Below are positions 42,663 through 50,605 of a stretch of DNA of 64,000 nucleotides, piece by piece. A program made the position numbers and the translations under genes. The notes beneath the pieces were generated by a model that saw nothing but the letters and a program-made list of their open reading frames with translations, did no database searches and was not told where the DNA came from. Each line of letters begins with the position of its first letter. Position 1 is the stretch's first letter. This DNA comes from Rhizobium sp. EC-SD404 (GTDB taxonomy: Bacteria; Pseudomonadota; Alphaproteobacteria; Rhizobiales; Rhizobiaceae): positions 2,775,890-2,839,889 of the forward strand of contig NZ_LR701459.1 in the NCBI RefSeq assembly GCF_902498825.1, written 5' to 3'.

Positions 42663-43351
42663 CAGACCGTCTTCAACGGAAAGCGGCGGTTGAGCGTGTA
42701 GACCGTCATCAACACCACGAAGGAAAAGACGAGCATGATGGCAGACAGCACATGCGCCTCCGCATAGCGTAGTGTCTCCACGTTCTCGTAGATCGCGATC
42801 GAGATGACGCGCGTCTCGCCGGGGATGTTGCCGCCCACCATGAGCACGACGCCGAATTCGCCGACCGTGTGCGCGAACGTCAGCACGATCGCCGTCAGGA
42901 ACCCGCGGGCCGCAAGCGGCGCGGCTACGAAGAAGAAGCGGTCGAACGGCCCTGCCCGCAACGTCGCGGCCGCTTCCAGCGGCGCCTTGCCCACGGACTC
43001 GAATGCGGCCTGAAGCGGCTGCACCATAAAGGGCAGCGAATAGAAGACGGACGCAATCACAAGCCCGATGAACGAGAAGGTCAGCGTCGTGTCCGTCAGG
43101 CTCACCCAGAATGCGCCGAGCGGCGCGCGTGGGCTCATCAGGACCAGCAGATAGAAGCCGATTACGGTGGGCGGCAGCACGAGCGGCAATGCCGTCAGAG
43201 CTTCGACCACCGGCTTGAGGCGGGCGCGCGTATGCGCAAGCCACCAGGCGAGCGGCGTGCCGAGGATGAGCAGCACGAGCGTCGTCACTGCCGCCAACTG
43301 CATCGTCAAGATGAGTGGGCCCATATCTGGGATGGGGATAGAGGATAGCAT
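42662..43351 (-). CDS. modB: Molybdate ABC transporter permease ModB
   Basis: This 229-residue inner-membrane permease has five or six spans, among them LQLAAVTTLVLLILGTPLAW-like segments. The ABC loop EAAATLRAGPFDRFFFVAAP contacts ModC, and GEFGVVLMVGGNIPGETRV is typical of ModB. It forms the molybdate channel. It overlaps modC by one base and follows modA by 6. Confidence 0.96.
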   Translation of the reverse strand: MLSSIPIPDMGPLILTMQLAAVTTLVLLILGTPLAWWLAHTRARLKPVVEALTALPLVLPPTVIGFYLLVLMSPRAPLGAFWVSLTDTTLTFSFIGLVIASVFYSLPFMVQPLQAAFESVGKAPLEAAATLRAGPFDRFFFVAAPLAARGFLTAIVLTFAHTVGEFGVVLMVGGNIPGETRVISIAIYENVETLRYAEAHVLSAIMLVFSFVVLMTVYTLNRRFPLKTV

Positions 43352-43357
43352 CAGGCC

Positions 43358-44137
43358 CTATTCTGTGGCGTAGCCATAGTCTTCGATAATGGCTTTTGCC
43401 GGCGCGCTGGCAAGGTATTCGATGAACGCTGTCGCGGCCTCCTTGTCGCCACCCCGAGTTGTCAAAACAGCATCCTGACGGATCGACTCGTAAAAGTCCT
43501 GCGGCACATCCCAGCGGCTGCCGGGCTGCTCGTTCGACGGGCTCAACACATAGGAAAGCGCGACAAAGCCGGCTTCTGCATTGCCGGTCGCCACCATGGC
43601 ATGGGTCTGGCCGATGTTTTCGCCGCGCACGATTTTGGGCTCAAGCGTCTCCCATAGCTCTAGCGCTTCCAGCGTCTGGCGCGCGGCAAGCCCATAGGGA
43701 GCCACGTCGGGATTGGCGATCGCGAGTGCGCGGAATGCGTTGGCTTCGAGAAACGCTGCGCCGTCGTCCACGATCAATGCCTCGTCTGCGCTCCACAATG
43801 TCAGCTTGCCTATCGCATAGGTGAAGCGCGTTCCTTCGACCGTACCGCCCTCGGCTTCCAGTTGCTCCACGGTGCGCTGGTCGGCGGAGAGAAACACGTC
43901 GAAGGGCGCACCATTGATGATCTGCGCAAAAAGCTGACCGGTCGAACCTGCCGAGATCCTCAGCGTGTGATCGGTTTCAACCTCGAATGCCTCGGCGAGA
44001 ACCTCGGCAACCTCGGCAAAGTTCGCGGCCACGGCAAGTGTCGCTTCCGCCGCGTGCGCGGGCTGAGCGCTGATCCCTGCAGCGAATGCGAGCGCGGCGA
44101 AGGTAGACGCGCGGAGCGTTGCACGCAATTTCAGCAT
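43358..44137 (-). CDS. modA: Molybdate-binding periplasmic protein ModA
   Basis: This 259-residue protein has the signal peptide LRASTFAALAFAAGISAQPA, with cleavage near AHAA. AANFAEVAEVLAEAFE, AGSTGQLFAQIINGAPFDVF and LSADQ are the ModA ligand-binding segments. The start at 44137 is preferred over 44170, because the longer form would place the ATG inside a palindrome that looks like a ModE operator and would lengthen the signal peptide. Confidence 0.94.
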   Translation of the reverse strand: MLKLRATLRASTFAALAFAAGISAQPAHAAEATLAVAANFAEVAEVLAEAFEVETDHTLRISAGSTGQLFAQIINGAPFDVFLSADQRTVEQLEAEGGTVEGTRFTYAIGKLTLWSADEALIVDDGAAFLEANAFRALAIANPDVAPYGLAARQTLEALELWETLEPKIVRGENIGQTHAMVATGNAEAGFVALSYVLSPSNEQPGSRWDVPQDFYESIRQDAVLTTRGGDKEAATAFIEYLASAPAKAIIEDYGYATE

Positions 44138-44149
44138 GGCCGAATTCGC

Positions 44150-44175
44150 CCGATAGGTCTGGTCAAACATATCGG
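44150..44175. promoter_or_regulatory. Palindrome upstream of modA, candidate ModE operator
   Basis: CCGATA (44150-44155) and TATCGG (44170-44175) form 6-bp arms around 14 bases, between modE and modA. ModE in other bacteria represses modABC by binding a palindrome here when molybdate is plentiful. The arms are short and unlike the enterobacterial consensus, so confidence is limited. Confidence 0.45.
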
Positions 44176-44208
44176 CAAGGAACCAGAGATGGAGCGGCCA
44201 CGCAACCG

Positions 44209-44580
44209 TTATTTCCGTTCGGACATATCGGAAAGCATCGCCTTCAGTTGCTTGACCTCTCCCACGCTTTCGGCGACGGCGCGCGCCTCCATCTGCCGGT
44301 AGAGCGCAAGTGCCGCCACCCCCGCCTCGGTCAGCACCGCGCCGCCGCGCTCGGAGCCGCCTTTGGAGGTTTCGACAAGCGGGTCTGCGAAGTTCCGGTT
44401 CAGCGTTTCGATCAACGTCCAGGCGCGCTTGTAGCTCATGCCCATGCGCCGGCCCGCAGCTGCGATCGAACCGGTCTCGCGGATCCCGTCGAGCAGGTCC
44501 GCCTTGCCGGGCCCGAACGCGACATCGGGGCCGAGCACGACGCGCAGCCTGACGGTCGGGTCGCTCTTCGAATGGGTCAT
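44209..44580 (-). CDS. modE: Molybdate-responsive regulator ModE, N-terminal domain only
   Basis: This 123-residue protein contains the ModE winged HTH (GIRETGSIAAAGRRMGMSYK, RAWTLIETLNRNF) but no C-terminal molybdate-binding MOP domains. Such short ModE proteins are common in Alphaproteobacteria, where ModC also carries a MOP domain. It lies directly upstream of modA and in the same direction, with a 71-base gap that holds a palindrome. It probably represses modABC. Confidence 0.9.
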   Translation of the reverse strand: MTHSKSDPTVRLRVVLGPDVAFGPGKADLLDGIRETGSIAAAGRRMGMSYKRAWTLIETLNRNFADPLVETSKGGSERGGAVLTEAGVAALALYRQMEARAVAESVGEVKQLKAMLSDMSERK

Positions 44581-44589
44581 GAGGAAAGC

Positions 44590-45366
44590 CTAGCCAGCGG
44601 TGATGCCGCCGTCGACATTCAATGTTTGACCCGTGATGAAACTCGACGCGGGCGACGCGGCATAGAGCACGGATTCGACGACGTCCTCGACGCTGGCCAG
44701 CCGCCGCATCGGGATGCCCTTGGCCAGCAGATCAACTTCCGGGCCGCCTTTCGTGATGGTCTCGGTCACCATCGCGGTCGGGGAAAATGTCGGGCAGATC
44801 GCGTTGACGCGCACGCCATGGCGGGCATTTTCGAGCGCGGCCGATTTCGTCAGCCCGACGACGCCGTGTTTCGCCGCCGCATAGACCGCGAGCCCATTGG
44901 CGCCGATGACGCCGGCAATGGAGGCGATGTTGACGATGGCGGACGGTTGACCGGTGTCGGCGAAGCGCTGGCGCATTGGCGGCAACTGATGCCGCATGCC
45001 GTGGATCACACCCATGAGATTGACGGCGATCAGCCGCTCCGCCTCAGCTGCCGTGGTCTCGTGCAGCGACTTGAAGGCGGTCGCGATCCCGGCATTGTTG
45101 ATGGCGACATCGATCGCGCCGAACCGGTCGAGCGCGGCAGCGACGAGACGCGCCGATGTCTCTTCATCAACGATGTCGCCGGCGAGCAGCACCGTTTCGC
45201 AATCGAGATCTGCCGTGCACTCGGCAAGCAGCGTCTCGTTGCGATCGGCGAGAACGAGTCGCGCGCTTTCGGATGCGAACCTTTTCGCCATCGCCTGCCC
45301 GAAACCCCCGGCCGCTCCGGTGATGAGGACGACAGCGCCTGCGAACGGTCCGCCCCGCTCACCCAT
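44590..45366 (-). CDS. Short-chain dehydrogenase/reductase
   Basis: This 258-residue SDR has the cofactor loop VVLITGAAGGFGQAMAKRF, DVAINNAGIAT, and YAAAKHGVVGLTKSAAL as the catalytic Y-x-x-x-K region. It ends with SFITGQTLNVDGGITAG, typical of the family. It overlaps the phosphotransferase gene by 8 bases, so the two are made together. The substrate is unknown; the neighbours suggest hydroxyacyl-CoA or a related alcohol. Confidence 0.88.
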   Translation of the reverse strand: MGERGGPFAGAVVLITGAAGGFGQAMAKRFASESARLVLADRNETLLAECTADLDCETVLLAGDIVDEETSARLVAAALDRFGAIDVAINNAGIATAFKSLHETTAAEAERLIAVNLMGVIHGMRHQLPPMRQRFADTGQPSAIVNIASIAGVIGANGLAVYAAAKHGVVGLTKSAALENARHGVRVNAICPTFSPTAMVTETITKGGPEVDLLAKGIPMRRLASVEDVVESVLYAASPASSFITGQTLNVDGGITAG

Positions 45367-46402
45367 TGCGGATCACGTCCATCGCCTCAGAAGCGATCAG
45401 CGGGATCGCGCGGCCCATTTCGCGCGCGCGTTCCGGATTCGACGCATTGCCGTCGACGGCGCGCTTCAGCACGCCCTGCAGGATCGCGCCGAGGCGGAAG
45501 AAGGCAAAGGCCAGATAGAAGCGCCAATTGTCGATGCGATCGATGCCGCGCAGCCGGCAATAGGTCGCGACGTAGTCCTCTTCGCTGGGGATGCCGAGTG
45601 CTGCGCGATCAAGCCCACCCAGTCCCTTGAACGTGCTGTCATGCGGCAGCCGAAGCTGCATGCACTGGTAGGAGAGATCGGCGTAGGGGTGGCCGAGCGT
45701 CGACAGCTCCCAGTCGAGAACGCCCAGGATCGTCGCGCTGTCCTTGGCGAAGATCATGTTATCCATGCGGAAGTCGCCATGCACCAGCGACACCTGCCCA
45801 TCATCCTCCGGCAGGTTTTCGGACAACCAATCGATCAGCGCATCCATGTCGGGGATCGGATCGATGACGCTTGCGCGGTACTGCTCGCTCCAGCGCTTCA
45901 GCTGGCGCTCGAAATAATTGCCGGGCCGCCCGAAATCGGAAAGCCCGGCAGCCTCGATGTCGACATCGTGCAGCGCAGCCAGTGCCTCCACCATCGCGTC
46001 GTAGATTGCCTGTCGTTCGGAACCGGGAAGCTCGGGCAGTGCCGGATCCCAAAGGATGCGCCCGTCCAGATGCTCCATGACGAAGAACATCCGGCCGATG
46101 ACGGACTCCTCGGGCGAGAGATAGTGGACCTGCGGAACCGGCACATCCGTTCCCGCAAGCGCGCGCATGACGCGGAACTCACGATCGACCTGATGCGCGG
46201 ATTTCAAGAGCTGCCCGGGCGGCTTGGCGCGCAGCACGAAGCGGCGATCCGCCGTGACGATCAGATAGGTCGGATTGGACTGACCGGTGTCGAACTTCCG
46301 CAATTCGCTGATGCGGCCGAAGCCCTCGATCTCACCGGCCAGAAGCGCTTCCAGCGCATCGATGTCCGGCATGTCCACGATATCCGTCGCCGACGCCATC
46401 AC
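45359..46402 (-). CDS. Phosphotransferase (APH/ACAD10-11 kinase-like domain)
   Basis: This 347-residue protein of the aminoglycoside-phosphotransferase superfamily is closest in pattern to the kinase domain of ACAD10/ACAD11. FDTGQSNPTYLIVTADRRFV and RAKPPG form the N-lobe. The catalytic loop is VSLVHGDFRMDNMIF and the metal site GVLDWELSTLGHPYADLSY. In the ACAD10/11 and LvaA/LvaC pathways this enzyme phosphorylates a hydroxyl on a hydroxyacyl-CoA so that an acyl-CoA dehydrogenase partner can remove it. An acyl-CoA dehydrogenase gene is close by (47296). Confidence 0.88.
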   Translation of the reverse strand: MMASATDIVDMPDIDALEALLAGEIEGFGRISELRKFDTGQSNPTYLIVTADRRFVLRAKPPGQLLKSAHQVDREFRVMRALAGTDVPVPQVHYLSPEESVIGRMFFVMEHLDGRILWDPALPELPGSERQAIYDAMVEALAALHDVDIEAAGLSDFGRPGNYFERQLKRWSEQYRASVIDPIPDMDALIDWLSENLPEDDGQVSLVHGDFRMDNMIFAKDSATILGVLDWELSTLGHPYADLSYQCMQLRLPHDSTFKGLGGLDRAALGIPSEEDYVATYCRLRGIDRIDNWRFYLAFAFFRLGAILQGVLKRAVDGNASNPERAREMGRAIPLIASEAMDVIRNG

Positions 46403-47220
46403 TGAAAATCCTTGAATAGGCGGTTGCTGTCATGCGCGGACATGCCGCCATCCAGCGGCAGGATCGCGCCCGAAATATAGGCGCCGGCCTTTGAGCAGAG
46501 ATAGAGCGTGGCGCCGGCGATATCGTCCGGGGATCCGATGCGCCCGAGTGGCACGCCGCGACCGACGATATCGGCCTTCTCGTCCGTGCCGGTGGCAAAC
46601 GCCGTCATCTTGCTTTGGAAAGGTCCAGGCGCGAAGGCGTTGACGGTGATGCGGCGTGCCGCAAACTCATTGGCCAGAATACGCGTCAAATGATGCACCG
46701 CGGCCTTCGCAGCCGAATAGGAATAGGCGCCATCGGCAAGCGGCACAGTGCCCATAACCGAGCCGAGATTGATGACGCGCGCCGGGTCCGCATCGCTTGC
46801 GGCCTTGTCGAGCAGCGGCAGGAGGTCGCGCGTCAACGTGAAAAGACCCGCGACATTGACGTTCATGACTTTCTGCCAAGCGGCATGAGGAAAGGTCTCG
46901 AGCGGCTCGCCCCAGGAAATACCGGCATTGTTGACGAGGATGTTCAGGCGGTCGGTGCGCTGCGCCAGTTCCGCTACAAGCGCCTTCACGCCCTCCTCGC
47001 TGCCGACATCGCCGGCAAAGCCTTCAGCCCGTCCGGGCGCGTCGAGGCCATTGAGCTCTTCCGCGACCGCTTCGCAGTCCGCGCCCTTGCGCGAAGCGAT
47101 GTAGACATGCGCGCCGCCCTGGACGAGCGCCGTCGCAGCCATGCGTCCGATGCCGGTGGCACCGCCCGTCACGAGCGCCGTCTTGTCCTTGACCGTAAAG
47201 AGGTCCTCCAGATAGGCCAT
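46399..47220 (-). CDS. Short-chain dehydrogenase/reductase
   Basis: This 273-residue SDR has the cofactor loop ALVTGGATGIGRMAATALVQ, ILVNNAGISWGE and the catalytic SYSAAKAAVHHLTRILANEF. GAYISGAILPLDGGMSAHD is the usual end. The start chosen (47220) follows GGAGG by 6 bases; the frame is open to 47244. It overlaps the phosphotransferase start by 4 bases and is divergent from the acyl-CoA dehydrogenase gene, so the 75-bp gap is a shared promoter region. Confidence 0.88.
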   Translation of the reverse strand: MAYLEDLFTVKDKTALVTGGATGIGRMAATALVQGGAHVYIASRKGADCEAVAEELNGLDAPGRAEGFAGDVGSEEGVKALVAELAQRTDRLNILVNNAGISWGEPLETFPHAAWQKVMNVNVAGLFTLTRDLLPLLDKAASDADPARVINLGSVMGTVPLADGAYSYSAAKAAVHHLTRILANEFAARRITVNAFAPGPFQSKMTAFATGTDEKADIVGRGVPLGRIGSPDDIAGATLYLCSKAGAYISGAILPLDGGMSAHDSNRLFKDFQ

Positions 47221-47295
47221 ATGCATCCTCCGCCTTGTCCTCATCGATCCTTAGTCGATGGAGCCAGCGAAGGACAACCGAGGAGGAAGGATGAG

Positions 47296-48537
47296 ATGGG
47301 CGCCATGGACCTTGGAATGACGGAACGGCTCATCCCGATCCACGCTGAGGTGAAGCAGATGATCGAAGAGGAGATCGCCCCGCTCGACGAGGAGTTTCTG
47401 GCGGAAGTCGGCAACGGTGATCGCTGGACGCACACGCTGCGCCAGAGCGAAATCCTCTCCTCATTGAAGGCGAAGGCGCGCGAGCGCGGCCTCTGGAATT
47501 TTTGGCTGACCGACAGCGAGCGCGGCTTCGGCCTGACGACGGTCGAATATGCCTATCTGGCCGAGGAAATGGGCAAGTCGCACCTGGCGGCAGAGATATT
47601 CAACTGCGCTGCGCCCGACACCGGCAACATGGAAGTGCTCGAACGCTATGGCTCGACCACCCACAAAGAGCGTTGGCTGAAGCCCCTGCTCGCCGGTGAC
47701 ATCCGCTCGGCCTATCTGATGACGGAGCCGGACGTCGCGTCCTCAGACGCAACCAACATCGCCATGCGGTGCGAACGCGATGGCGACCACTATGTGCTGA
47801 ACGGCGAGAAATGGTGGGCGTCGGGTGCCGGCGATCCACGCTGCGCCGTTTTGATCGTCATGGTGCGGACCGGCGGTGAGGACGCACCGCGTCACCGCCG
47901 CCATTCCATGCTTGTCGTCGATGCGAAGACGCCCGGCATCGAGAAGCTGCGTGCCATGGAAGTCTATGGCGACGATGACGCGCCACACGGGCATCTGCAT
48001 CTGCGCTTTACCGATGTGCGCGTGCCGGTCGACGACCTGCTCGTCGGCGAAGGGCGCGGCTTCGAGATCGCGCAAGGGCGGCTGGGTCCCGGCCGCATAC
48101 ACCATTGCATGCGCGCAATCGGCCAGGCGGAGCGTGCGCTCGAACTCATGTGCCGGCGCGCCGTCGAGCGCGAAGCCTTCGGCAAACGCCTGTCAGATCT
48201 CGGCGCCAACCACGACATCATCGCGGAGTGCCGCATGGAAATCGAGATGGCGCGGCTTCTCTGCCTGCGCGCCGCCTTCGCCATGGACCAGAAGGATGCG
48301 AAAGCCGCAGCACCCTGGATCAGCCAGATCAAGGTCGTCGCGCCGAATGTCGCGCTCAAGGTTGTCGATCAAGCGGTGCAGATGTTCGGCGGCCAGGGCG
48401 TGTCGCAGGATACGCCGCTCGCGCGCATGTGGACCCATCTGCGCACGCTGCGTCTTGCTGACGGACCCGACGCCGTCCACCGTCGCCAGGTGGCGCGCAA
48501 CGAACTGAGCCGCTACCGGGAAGGATCCGCCAAATGA
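47296..48537 (+). CDS. Acyl-CoA dehydrogenase
   Basis: This 413-residue FAD enzyme has YLMTEPDVASSDATNIAMRC, the flavin-binding strand, and GQAERALELMCRRAVEREAF and VQMFGGQGVSQDTPLARMW in the C-terminal helical domain. It resembles the ACAD10/11-type subgroup. The ATG at 47296 follows AGGAGGAAGG. It overlaps the oxidoreductase gene by 4 bases. With the divergent phosphotransferase it may degrade 4-hydroxyacyl-CoA; that role is inferred. Confidence 0.9.
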   Translation: MGAMDLGMTERLIPIHAEVKQMIEEEIAPLDEEFLAEVGNGDRWTHTLRQSEILSSLKAKARERGLWNFWLTDSERGFGLTTVEYAYLAEEMGKSHLAAEIFNCAAPDTGNMEVLERYGSTTHKERWLKPLLAGDIRSAYLMTEPDVASSDATNIAMRCERDGDHYVLNGEKWWASGAGDPRCAVLIVMVRTGGEDAPRHRRHSMLVVDAKTPGIEKLRAMEVYGDDDAPHGHLHLRFTDVRVPVDDLLVGEGRGFEIAQGRLGPGRIHHCMRAIGQAERALELMCRRAVEREAFGKRLSDLGANHDIIAECRMEIEMARLLCLRAAFAMDQKDAKAAAPWISQIKVVAPNVALKVVDQAVQMFGGQGVSQDTPLARMWTHLRTLRLADGPDAVHRRQVARNELSRYREGSAK

Positions 48538-49505
48538 CCAGAGCCATCCTCTGCCGCGCATTCGGCCCACTCGATCAATTGCGGCTGGAGACGATCGAGC
48601 TCAAGGCACCGGCTGCAAACGAAGTGCAGATTCGAGCGGAAGCGATCGGCGTCAACTATCCGGACGGATTGCTGGTGCAGGGTCTCTATCAGATGAAGCC
48701 GCAAACGCCGTTCATCCCCGGCATGGAAGTCGCCGGCACGATCACGGCCCTGGGCGAGAACGTCGAAGGCTTCGCGATAGGCGACCGCGTCGCGGCGCTG
48801 CTGACGACCGGCGGGTATGCGAGCGAGATCGGGACCGATACGGCCAATCTGATCGCTCTGCACGATCACGTGTCGTTCGATGACGCTTGCGCCCTGCTCT
48901 GTGCCTACGGCACGTCGCATCATGCGCTGAAACAGCGTGCGGCGCTCCAGCCGGGCGAAACGCTGCTGGTGCTGGGCGCTGCGGGCTCCACTGGCATTGC
49001 CGCCATCCAGATCGGCAAGGCGATGGGCGCGCATGTCATTGCGGTCGCGTCTAGCGATGACAAGCGTGCTCTGGCGCTGGCGAATGGTGCCGATCTCGCA
49101 CTCGGATACGATGACCTGAAAGATGCGGTGAAGCGCCAGACCGATGGCAAGGGCGTCGATGTTGTCTTCGATCCTGTGGGAGGCGATGCATTCGATACGG
49201 CAACGCGCCTGATGGCGCGCAACGGCCGGTTGCTCGTCGTCGGTTTCGCAGCGGGACGTATTCCGAGCCTTCCCGTCAACCTCGCGCTGGTGAAGGAATT
49301 CGCCGTCGTCGGCGTCTTCTGGGGCAACTTCATCGCCAAGGAACGCGCACTCTACGTAGACAACATGCGCGAGCTTTTCGCCTGGCATGCGGATGGACGT
49401 GTCAGACCGCATATCGGCGGCAAGCGCCCGCTTGCCGAAGCAGCGAGTGTGTTAAGCGAAATCATGCAGCGCGGCGCGCGGGGCAAAACTGTGCTTGTTC
49501 CATGA
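48534..49505 (+). CDS. NADPH:quinone reductase-like zinc-less MDR oxidoreductase
   Basis: This 323-residue medium-chain reductase has the GroES-like domain (about 1-120) with NYPDGLLVQGLYQMKPQTPF, then the cofactor loop VLGAAGSTGIAAIQIGKAMG and GVDVVFDPVGGDAFDTATRL. No zinc-ligand pattern is seen, as for quinone oxidoreductases. It is coupled to the acyl-CoA dehydrogenase by a 4-base overlap, so it probably serves the same pathway. Confidence 0.9.
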   Translation: MTRAILCRAFGPLDQLRLETIELKAPAANEVQIRAEAIGVNYPDGLLVQGLYQMKPQTPFIPGMEVAGTITALGENVEGFAIGDRVAALLTTGGYASEIGTDTANLIALHDHVSFDDACALLCAYGTSHHALKQRAALQPGETLLVLGAAGSTGIAAIQIGKAMGAHVIAVASSDDKRALALANGADLALGYDDLKDAVKRQTDGKGVDVVFDPVGGDAFDTATRLMARNGRLLVVGFAAGRIPSLPVNLALVKEFAVVGVFWGNFIAKERALYVDNMRELFAWHADGRVRPHIGGKRPLAEAASVLSEIMQRGARGKTVLVP

Positions 49506-49539
49506 TACTGCCGCGCCGCAACCTTACATAAGCAAATGT

Positions 49540-49564
49540 GGAACAAGTCATCTTCCGTCGCGTT
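49540..49564 (+). promoter_or_regulatory. EcfG-type promoter of the envelope stress operon
   Basis: GGAAC (49540-49544), 16 bases, CGTT (49561-49564) is an exact match to the EcfG consensus of the general stress response. It stands 27 bases before the ATG of the first gene (49592). It implies that the three-gene run that follows is induced by stress. Confidence 0.8.
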
Positions 49565-49591
49565 GAGGGGGCAACGAAACGGAGGCGGACG

Positions 49592-50137
49592 ATGTCCACG
49601 AAAGCAAGTATTGAACGCACGGCGAACGAAGTCTTCGAAACCGTCGAAGATCAGGTCGGCCGGTTTGCAGGCAAGGCCTACGAGACTGGACGGGCGCAGG
49701 CTGAAGCCGTCGTCGACGAACAGCGGAATGCATTCAAGAATTTCTGCATGACGATCGTACGTGCGCTACGCCGCGGCGGCGATGAGCTACGCGACGAAGG
49801 CTATGCGACGGTGGCGGGCATGGTCGACGATGTCGCAACAAAAGCAGAAGACATGACATCCAACGTCGACGATCTTGACATGCGCTCCGCAACGCAGCGC
49901 GTCGAAGATTTCGTGCGCGAAAAGCCGCTGGTTGCCTATGGCGCCTTGGCAATCGCAGGCTTCCTCGTTGCGAACACTTTGCAGTCTGCGGCGCAGCACC
50001 GCCAGCAGCGCAACATCGCAGCACCCCGTCCGGCATCCAAGCCGCGCACCGTTCAGTCCCGCGCACCGCGCCAGACAGCGGCAGCAAAGCCGGCTGGAAC
50101 GACGACCCGCAAGCGCACGGCAAAGTCGACCGCCTGA
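49592..50137 (+). CDS. Nutrient-deprivation-induced-like membrane-associated protein
   Basis: This 181-residue protein is helical at first (about 1-105), with one transmembrane helix (PLVAYGALAIAGFLVANTLQ, about 110-130) and a basic, low-complexity tail (RKRTAKSTA at the end). It resembles DUF883/ElaB-like and rhizobial nutrient-deprivation-induced proteins. GGAGG stands 6 bases before the ATG. It heads an operon with a holin-like and a DUF3618 protein and has an EcfG promoter, so it should act in stress. Confidence 0.7.
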   Translation: MSTKASIERTANEVFETVEDQVGRFAGKAYETGRAQAEAVVDEQRNAFKNFCMTIVRALRRGGDELRDEGYATVAGMVDDVATKAEDMTSNVDDLDMRSATQRVEDFVREKPLVAYGALAIAGFLVANTLQSAAQHRQQRNIAAPRPASKPRTVQSRAPRQTAAAKPAGTTTRKRTAKSTA

Positions 50138-50191
50138 GGCAATTGACCAGTTGCGTACCCGGCGCCTTTCGCGCCGAGCATTGAGAGAACG

Positions 50192-50605
50192 ATGACCGAT
50201 CCACAACGACCGATCCAACCGCCATCGCTGATCCAGAACGTGCGGGCTTTGTTTGAAGACACGATCGATCTCTTCCGAAAGGAGATCGAGCTCGCAAAGG
50301 CGGAATTCTCGGAAAAATTGTCCCAGGCTCAGAGTGGCCTGACGATGATTTTCTGCGGACTCTTGTTCTGTGCCGTCGCAACCTTCCTGCTGGCTCAGGC
50401 GTTGGTTGCATGGCTTGCGATTTATCTCGGCCCCGCCGGTGCTGCACTCGCAATCGGCGCAGTCGTTCTTCTGTTCGGTGTCATCGCCCTCTGGATCGGT
50501 GCCGCGCGACTGAAGCCACAAAATTTGAAACCCGTCAGAACCATTCGCGCCACAAGCGAGAATGCGACCCAATTCAAGGAGACCTTCAATGACAAAATCA
50601 AGTGA
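50192..50605 (+). CDS. Phage holin family (DUF1469) membrane protein
   Basis: This 137-residue protein has an N-terminal amphipathic helix (VRALFEDTIDLFRKEIELAK) and two membrane helices (LTMIFCGLLFCAVATFLLA, LAIGAVVLLFGVIALWIGAA), the DUF1469 pattern. Despite the family name, these proteins in Alphaproteobacteria are linked to envelope stress rather than to lysis. It overlaps the next gene by 17 bases. Confidence 0.85.
   Translation: MTDPQRPIQPPSLIQNVRALFEDTIDLFRKEIELAKAEFSEKLSQAQSGLTMIFCGLLFCAVATFLLAQALVAWLAIYLGPAGAALAIGAVVLLFGVIALWIGAARLKPQNLKPVRTIRATSENATQFKETFNDKIK

Noticed and set aside
41547..43244. 565-codon frame that looks like a ModB-ModC fusion
   Set aside because: The upstream 194 codons read modB in the wrong frame. 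ModB is complete in its own frame, and modC has a normal start at 42662.
46615..47295. Upstream extension of the acyl-CoA dehydrogenase frame
   Set aside because: It crosses the SDR gene on the opposite strand and lacks similarity. A strong ribosome site supports the start at 47296.
50192..50605. Prophage remnant suggested by the holin-like gene
   Set aside because: DUF1469 proteins are common chromosomal stress proteins in this group. No other phage gene is nearby, and the operon has an EcfG promoter.
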